From positions 12,148,520 to 12,212,519 of the forward strand of contig NC_054389.1 of NCBI RefSeq assembly GCF_001625195.1: a stretch of 64,000 nt of DNA, written 5' to 3'. The stretch is from Drechmeria coniospora. Taxonomy: Eukaryota > Ascomycota > Sordariomycetes > Hypocreales > Ophiocordycipitaceae. This document shows, piece by piece, positions 58,040 to 64,000 of this stretch. The notes under the pieces were generated by a model. It worked only from the letters and a program-made list of their open reading frames with translations, searched no databases and was not told the origin of the DNA. Each line of letters starts with the position of its first letter. Positions within the stretch are counted from its first letter, which is position 1. A program made the translations under genes and the position numbers.

Positions 58040-58425
58040 TTCCCGCCGTCGCCATCTGTTCATCTCGATGGGGGGATGAAGATGGGGGGACGAGGAAGCT
58101 TGCGTCGTCGGCGATGTGTTGTGCATGTTGTCATCGAGGCGCGGGCTCGACGTCGGCTAGTTAGCAGCATCACTAGTCAAGAAGGATTACCAGACATGGA
58201 TTGATTTTCCGTCTTGAAGCTCCGACGTGTGCTTGATTGATATGTACAGGCCACATCTCACCACGCTCCCGATTCGGGCCTCGCTGGCGCCCTTGCGTCG
58301 GCCCCCCCACGGGAAAGCGATACACGCGATACAAAGGAAATGGTGAAGCGGGCAGCGGATGATGCTCCGTCGCGAGAGCCTCAGCGTACGCGAGCCGCCG
58401 GGGCGTGCCGGGACGTTGGCTCGCA
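58040..58425. other. Intergenic stretch between convergent genes
   Basis: Short 3'-UTR space between the carboxypeptidase (+) and NDUFS8 (-). No feature beyond ordinary sequence is recognised. Confidence 0.6.
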
Positions 58426-59411
58426 TCATCGGTAGGGTGCGTCGGCGCGGATGGCGGCGGCGAGCTCGGGCTCCCACTTGTCGCCGTTGGAAAGGAGTTT
58501 CTCTGCCTTCCGTCAGCGGCGCGAAGCAATAGTTGGTCAAGCCGATGCCGACCGGCCGTACCTTTGTTGTACAGAAGCTCCTCCCTCGTCTCGGTGGCGT
58601 ACTCGGCGTTGGGGCTCTCGACGATGGCGTCGACGGGGCAGGACTCCTGGCAGAAGCCGCAGTAGATGCACTTTGTCATGTCAATGTCGTACCGGGTGGT
58701 GCGTCGGGAGCCATCCGCCCGTTCCTCGGCCTCGATGGTGATGGCCTGGGCCGGGCAGATCTAGAAGAGAGAGTTTTCCAGATTAGCGGCACGCTTCAAC
58801 GTCGGCGGTTCGAGGGGAGGTCGCGAGGACGTACGGCTTCGCACAGCTTGCAGGCGATGCAGCGCTCCTCGCCAGAGGGGTATCGTCGGAGGGCGTGCTC
58901 GCCGCGGAACCGGGGGGAGATGGGGCCCTGCCTCTCGCGTCAGCCGTCGTCGCCAGCTGTGTCGCCAAGTCACTTCGGTGCCGTCGTGTACCTTTTCGAA
59001 CGGATAATAGATGGTGTACCTGGCCGTCGGACCGTCAGCGGCGCCCCATGCCAAGAAGAAGCCGGGCGAGGAAGGGGGAGGGCCGGAGGGGGGGGGGCGG
59101 AAGGGGAGGGTCTGCTATACGTACGGAGGTCGGAAGAACTGCTCGAGCAAGACGTACATGCCCCTGGCCATCTCGGTCATGAGGAAAAACTTGCCCATGC
59201 GATCGAGGGTGCTGTTCTTGTCCCAGGGCCACTCGACACGCTTGCTCGTGCGGAAGCTTGTGGGAGGGGCGCCCTTGGGGGTGGCGTAGCCGCGCTGCTG
59301 CTGCTGGAGTATCCGGACGGCGGTGACTGTGCGGGAGGAGAGGGCGGAGGTCGGGACGAGGAGCTGGCGGCGGGCGAGCATCGTCGCCGAGGTCGCGAGG
59401 GTCGGCGCCAT
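58426..59411 (-). CDS. NDUFS8: NADH dehydrogenase complex I iron-sulfur subunit NDUFS8/TYKY (227 aa, five exons)
   Basis: Matrix-arm subunit of mitochondrial complex I that holds clusters N6a and N6b, which pass electrons from NADH towards ubiquinone. Exons in gene order: 59411-59125, 59019-58992, 58927-58835, 58760-58562 and 58502-58426. All junctions are GT-AG and the coding length of 684 nt is in frame. The four introns are 105, 64, 74 and 59 bp, and all donors begin GTAC. The N-terminus is a mitochondrial presequence ending near QQRGYATP. Then come [19 protein letters not shown] and [20 protein letters not shown]. Two 4Fe-4S motifs follow, [12 protein letters not shown] and [12 protein letters not shown], and finally [20 protein letters not shown] and a short tail. 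Exon 2 has only 28 nt. Length and motifs are those of the normal fungal protein; nothing is missing. Confidence 0.97.
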
Positions 59412-60234
59412 GACGGTGGAAGGACGGCCGGATGGAAGCGTGGCTTCCGAGAGGCAATGGCAGGGAGGAGAGGCAATCGACGTGTCCGGGAGGGCCGAGA
59501 AGGGGCGAGCGGCGCGGCGCGGGGGAGGCGACGTTTGAGCTCAGTGGCGATGAAGCGATGACGGTTTGCGTGGAACATTTGCGAGCTGTGCTCTTTGGTG
59601 ATCCTGGCCTGCTATGGATTACAATGATTGGGTTGTGATTGGCTCGAGGGGCACTCGTGATATATCACGTGACTAATATTTTCTGGACAAAAGGTGGAGA
59701 TCGAACGACGACTATTCTGATGTGCTTAGTAAGCACAGCGTACTGCGTACAGTAATGTCTTGTAGGTGCTGCTCAGCTCATGGTATTTACATGTAGTATT
59801 TATTAATAAAAAGCTGCATGCATGGAGGTGCATTCCTACATGATGAGGTACATGTATAAAATATTGCATCACTAATGGAGTACGTGTATCAAATATCTAT
59901 GGCACCAGTGATATAGTACATGGCACTATTGTATTGCTGTTGCTGTATTGCTGCATTGTTGCAATCCGTGGACAAGAACGCTGACGATTTATACATATCA
60001 AGGACAAAACATACTGCCCATGATTCAGGAACAGGTCATATGATGCAAAGGCCAAAATCTATTTTCTCGTGCTGGACTGAGCCGATCCAGCGTGGATGTG
60101 AAGGTGTCGTACGCGCATGGTGGATGGAAGGAATCGTGCCGAAAGACAAATGTGATGGTATAAATATAGGCGCATAGCTTCCGTACCATGCCGGGGGTAC
60201 TGCTCAAATGACGAGTAGAAAAGCGTCGACAAAG
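59412..60234. other. NDUFS8 upstream region and AT-rich spacer
   Basis: 59412-59640 is GC-rich leader and promoter DNA of NDUFS8. From 59650 it becomes AT-rich with TACATGTA-type words. No gene, RNA or mobile element is recognised. Confidence 0.55.
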
Positions 60235-60655
60235 TGCGAGGGCAGTCGTCAAAATGTCCGCTCCCAGGCGCCCCGTCGTCAGGTGGGCAGAGGGCGAGGG
60301 CTGTCGTCAAAATGTCCGCTCCCAGGCGCCCCGTCGTCCGGTGGGCAGAGAGCGAGCGCCCCGTCGTCCGGTGGGCAGAGAGCGAGCGCCCCGTCGTCCG
60401 GTGGGCAGAGAGCGAGCGCCCCGTCGTCCGGTGGGCAGGGAGCGAGCGCTGTCAAAACGTCCGCTCCCAGGCGCCCCGTCGTCCGGTGGGCAGAGAGCGA
60501 GCGCCCCGTCATCCGGTGGGCAGAGAGCGAGCGCCCCGTCGTCCGGTGGGCAGAGAGCGAGCGCCCCGTCGTCCGGTGGGCAGACAGCGAGCGCCCCGTC
60601 GTCCGGTGGGCAGAGAGCGAGGGCTGCCGTCAAAACGTCCGCTCCCAGGCGCCCC
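60235..60655. repeat. 30-bp minisatellite overlapping the 3' end of the adjacent gene
   Basis: About ten copies of CCCCGTCGTCCGGTGGGCAG plus AGAGCGAGCG (30 bp). Four copies of a second block, GTCAAAA(C/T)GTCCGCTCCC plus AGGCGC, are interspersed at about 60248, 60307, 60449 and 60629. The last copy of the second block is the reverse complement of the end of the coding region of the gene at 60630-62484. Confidence 0.93.
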
Positions 60656-62484
60656 ACCAGAGGCCGATGTTGGCGGCGACGAGCAGGTCCAGCATCTTGA
60701 GCCCGTCCTGGTACACGATGAGCTTCCCGAGCTTCGCGCGCTTGCCGGCGTGCCCGCCGCCCAGGCGCTCGCCGGCGAGGTTCGGGTCCGAGGACGAGGC
60801 GACGTCGCTGTCGTCCGAGGTGCCGCTGTCCGAGGGCGGGCGGAGGAGCTTGCCAAAGTTGCCGCGGGCCCACTGGCCCTTGGCGCCGCGCGCGCGTTCG
60901 CCGAGGACGTCGGAGGTCGGGAGGTTGAAGCGCAGCTCGCTCACCGTGGTGGCGCCCGACTTGGGCGCGCTGGCGCCCTGGGCGGCGACGAGGGGGTTGT
61001 AGACGGCGGCGTCGCCGTCGTAGAGCCTGTGCCGGCACTGGACGCTGCGGCCGGCGGTGCCGGTGCGGAACTCGCACTTGCCGTCCCAGGGGCTCGCGAA
61101 CGTGTACCCGCGCGGCTTCATGCTCTGGCCCTGGCTCTGGCCGTCTTCGGGGGGGCCGTCGGACGTGGCCGAGACGTGCGAGACGGCACTCGCGCTGCGG
61201 CCGTGACCCAGCCTTCCACGCCTCGCGGCCTGGTCCATGCGCTGCAGCGTCTCCTTGAGGTTCGAGGCCCAGCCCTTGGAGTAGCCCATGACGGCCTGCC
61301 GGAAGAAGACGCCGACGTCGTCGCGGCCACGCTGGGAGCGCTCGTCCCTCGCGGCGGCGAGGGCCTTGCCGACGCCCTCGGCGCTTCTCGAGGCGGGCAT
61401 GCGGCGGAACTTGGCGTAGCCCGACGTCTCGATTTCAATGTCGATGGGCGGGCAAGAGGCGGCCGAGGGGGCGAGCGGCGGCGCGGGCACCTCGGCGGAA
61501 GGGTGCTGCTGGTCGGGCGCGGGCGGCGGGGCGTCGAGCTGGCGCGAGGACACGCGGCCGACGTTCCACTGGCTGCCGGAGCCGGGGTCGCGACGGATGA
61601 GCGTCAGGGTAAAGGGCGAGTCGGCGGGCGAGCCGGCGCGACCGATCTTGACGGGCGAGGGCGAGCGACTGCTCCGGTCCGGGGCCAGGTTCCGCCGCCG
61701 GCCATCGGCCTCCTCGGCGGCAAGCCCGGGCAAGGGCGGAAGGCGCTTGTCGCGAAGGGGAGAGCTCTCGGCGGCCGCAAAGGTATCCGCCGAGGATTCC
61801 CTTTCTTCCCTCGGAACGGGAGCGGGAACGAGACTGGGGTCGGCGCCGGGGCTAAGAGGCTTCCTCGCCGGCACGACCGTCGGCAAGCTCGATGCCGACG
61901 GCAGAGGTGGCTCCGGCTTGTCGGCGAGCCCATCGGCCGGCTCAAAGGACAGGGGCGGGAGCAGGGGCGGGAGGTCCCTTTGCAGGCCAACCGACGTCAG
62001 CGAGCTCGCGCGATTCCGGCCCGCGTGCGGGAGCCGGCTTTCGGGGTGCAGCCGATGGCCGCTCGTGAGGCACTCGGGCGTCAGCGGGCGCGCGGAGCCG
62101 GGCAGCGGCTTCCGGGGAATGTTGCGGGCCGAGGCGCTGTCGTCGCTCGACTGGCGGTCGTCCTCGGCGCCGAGGCGAGGCGAGGCAGCGACGTCGGGTG
62201 TCACCTCGAGGTGGACGTAGTAGAGCGAGTTGGCGACGTCCTCGGCCGTGACGCTCTTGGCCCGGGGTTTGAAGGTCGAGAGGATGACATCTGAAGGCGG
62301 CCGAGAAGGGCAGGGTTAGCGACGAGGGCCTCCCGACGGCGGCGAGATCGAACGTACCTCGCGTGCCCGGGACGCGGGAGATGTAGAGCACGACGGGCTC
62401 CTGCTTCTCCTCGTTGGGCTTTTCGGGATACTGGGGCGGGTTGGAGGCGAGGCTGTTGAGGGAGGCCAGAGAGCGGGCCTCCAT
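60630..62484 (-). CDS. Proline/serine-rich fungal protein of unknown function (595 aa, two exons)
   Basis: Exons are 62484-62358 and 62290-60630. The 67-bp phase-1 intron has a GTACGT donor and a TTCAG acceptor. The protein starts MEARSLASLNSLASNPPQYP and has two ordered ends joined by a long disordered middle. The N-terminal part is PVVLYISRVPGTRGDVILST followed by KSVTAEDVANSLYYVHLEV. The C-terminal part has YAKFRRMPASRS, VFFRQAVMGYSKGWASNLKE, YTFASPWDGKCEFRTGTAGR, SELRFNLP and GKLIVYQDGLKMLDLLVAAN. The last region is hydrophobic enough for peripheral membrane contact but too short for a clear transmembrane helix. I do not recognise a named family. The spliced frame and ordered segments indicate a real, probably conserved gene. 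The last residues, GAWERTF, are encoded by minisatellite sequence. Confidence 0.85.
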
Positions 62485-63760
62485 GGCGGCGGCGACGGGT
62501 CGTGGGCCGGGCCGGCAACCGTCGTCTCGGCCCCTTGATCGGCGGCGTCCTCAGTGCCGCAGGGGGAGATGGCGGCGGCGTCGGGTCGTGGGCCGGGCCG
62601 GCAACCTTTGTCTCGGACCCTTTGATCGGCGGCGTCCTCAGTGCCGCAGGGAGAGATGCCGGCCGCTCGGCCGACGATGGTGCTGGTGGAGGGACCGTCT
62701 CGCAGGACGCATGGGGGGAGAAGTCGGCAGTGGAGGAGTTGGTGCGGCAGCGGTCGGCACGGGAGCGGTTGGTACGGGAGCAGTTGGTACGGGAGCGGTT
62801 GATACGGGAGCGGTTGGTAGGGAGCGGTCGGTACGGGAGCGGTCGGCGTGCGAGTTTGCGGTAGGGCAGGAAGGCGTCGAAACGACACGATGGACGGGCG
62901 GCCGAGGGACGTGATATTAGTATCGCAACGGCGGCGTGGGTTGATGGCGTCTGGTCGTCGGTCGTCGGTCGTCGGCCGTCGGCGTTCAGGGATCAGGGTT
63001 CTCGAGGTCAGAGTTTGGCGTCACGGGACGAGGTGGGAGAAGAGAAGAGAGGGGCAAGATTCGCGAGCGGTCGATTGGAAAGGTCACTCGAATGGTGGCA
63101 GGCGGCGGTGTGGCTGTGCCAGTGGCTCGTCGAGGGTACGTACCGCTCTCGCCGATCTTCCGTCGAGGCCCAACGTGCTGACAAAGGCGAGCAGGCCGAG
63201 GGTGGCACGTGAGCAAGGAGGAGAACGAGGCCAGTCGTCAAGCAGCGGATGGTATTAATGGTATTAAGGTATAATAGATATCGAGAACAAGTACTGTACA
63301 GGCAAGAAATACGGCACAAGGACGGTGTAAAGTACCGTTACTCCGTCGCCATGCTTGCTTCCTTGTACCGAATGCAGAGTACATCTACAGCCATGTACAT
63401 GTACACTGCCCCGTACTGCACCGTCCGTACGTCGTAGGCGTTACAACTACATGGTGTGAACCGTCCATCCGCATCATCCCATCAAGCACCGCGCGACGAC
63501 GAGCGCGACGGCGCCAAGGGAACGGGATGGATGTTGATTTACCGTATTTTGCCGTCGGGGGTGGGTCGGTTGGAAAGTCGTCGTCATCTTCTGCGGCGGG
63601 ATGCCGGATCATGGGGTGGCATGGCCTGAAGCGCAGGGGCGCCGAGGGCTGCGTACAGGCCAGGGGGTGCCACGACGGTGGGCGCGGCGCAAGTGCTGTA
63701 ATACTTGCTTGTAGCACGGAGCACAACGACAGCCACTCCGGACCATGACTGCGCACGCCA
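62485..63760. other. Upstream region with short duplications, no gene supported
   Basis: An 86-bp duplication (GGGTCGTGGGCCGGGCCGGC) starts at about 62497 and 62583. About six 18-bp GGTACGGGAGCGGTTG-type units lie at 62750-62850, and GGTCGTCGGTCGTCGG-type units near 62950. These lie just upstream of the gene at 60630-62484 and may be in its promoter or leader. The rest is ordinary sequence. Confidence 0.6.
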
Positions 63761-63762
63761 TT

Positions 63763-63950
63763 TCAGCGCAGGCGGTGTATTAATTATAGGCCTAGAACTG
63801 TACCGTATTCAGTGCAGGCGGTGTATTAATTATAGGCCTAGAACTGTACCGTATTCAGTGCAGGCGGTGTATTAATTGTAGGCACCTAGAACTGTACCGT
63901 ATTCAGTGCAGGCGGTGCATTGATTATAGGCACCTAGAACTGTACCGTAC
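63763..63950. repeat. 46-48 bp tandem repeat, four units
   Basis: GCAGGCGGTGTATTAATTAT plus AGGCCTAGAACTGTACCGTATTC recurs with starts at about 63768, 63814, 63860 and 63908. The last two units carry an extra AC (GGCACCTAG). The array runs to near the window end. Confidence 0.95.
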
Positions 63951-64000
63951 CGTACCGCCACCTGGCAGCAGGAGATGTGCCAACCTCCAGTACCGCAGTA

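Noticed and set aside
60234..62294. 686-codon plus-strand frame rich in Arg, Gly and Ala
   Set aside because: It runs antisense through the spliced minus-strand gene and the GC-rich minisatellite. Its composition is that of an antisense GC-rich frame.

Overview
The window looks like nuclear DNA of a filamentous ascomycete. Introns are short (59-105 bp), the genes are spaced fungal genes, and the retroelements carry stop codons that look like C-to-T decay. A degenerate heat-labile-enterotoxin-like secreted protein, a secreted M14 carboxypeptidase and two giant flocculin-like proteins would suit an invertebrate-associated hypocrealean fungus. That lineage is inferred, not shown.

Layout. Bases 1-4144 hold nested Copia-type LTR retrotransposon debris: one 3' pol fragment, two RNase H remnants and LTRs of two families. 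Bases 4145-10680 appear to be one continuous array of a 148-bp satellite, split by seven LTR insertions, each with a 5-bp target-site duplication (TSD). Bases 11017-23877 encode giant surface protein 1 (two exons, 4266 aa). A second LTR graveyard fills 23943-26977. Bases 27000-30950 are repeat-bearing intergenic DNA with no gene I can support. Bases 31006-44847 encode giant surface protein 2 (two exons, 4589 aa). Bases 44848-50690 are minisatellite-rich intergenic DNA. Then follow an enterotoxin-A-like gene with an acidic and then a basic tail (50839-52941), a broken phosphotransferase (APH-like) gene with internal tandem expansions (about 53367-54640), a secreted zinc carboxypeptidase (56732-58039), the complex I subunit NDUFS8 on the minus strand (58426-59411, five exons), and a conserved-looking proline-rich fungal protein on the minus strand (60630-62484, two exons). 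The final 1.5 kb holds only repeats.

How it fits together. The two giant proteins differ in repeats and C-terminal domains, but share a short N-terminal module (signal peptide, then Cys/VYxExQP/VCxG) and a phase-2 intron at the equivalent codon. They therefore look like members of one modular adhesin family. With the toxin-like protein and the carboxypeptidase they make a cluster of secreted, probably host- or surface-facing genes, bordered on the right by housekeeping genes. Grouping them functionally is inference. The strongest unexplained structures are the 71-unit, indel-free 123-bp repeat array, the satellite that collects LTRs mostly in one part of its unit, a 35-bp palindromic insert with its own TSD, and the toxin-like protein with altered catalytic positions and a cationic tail.
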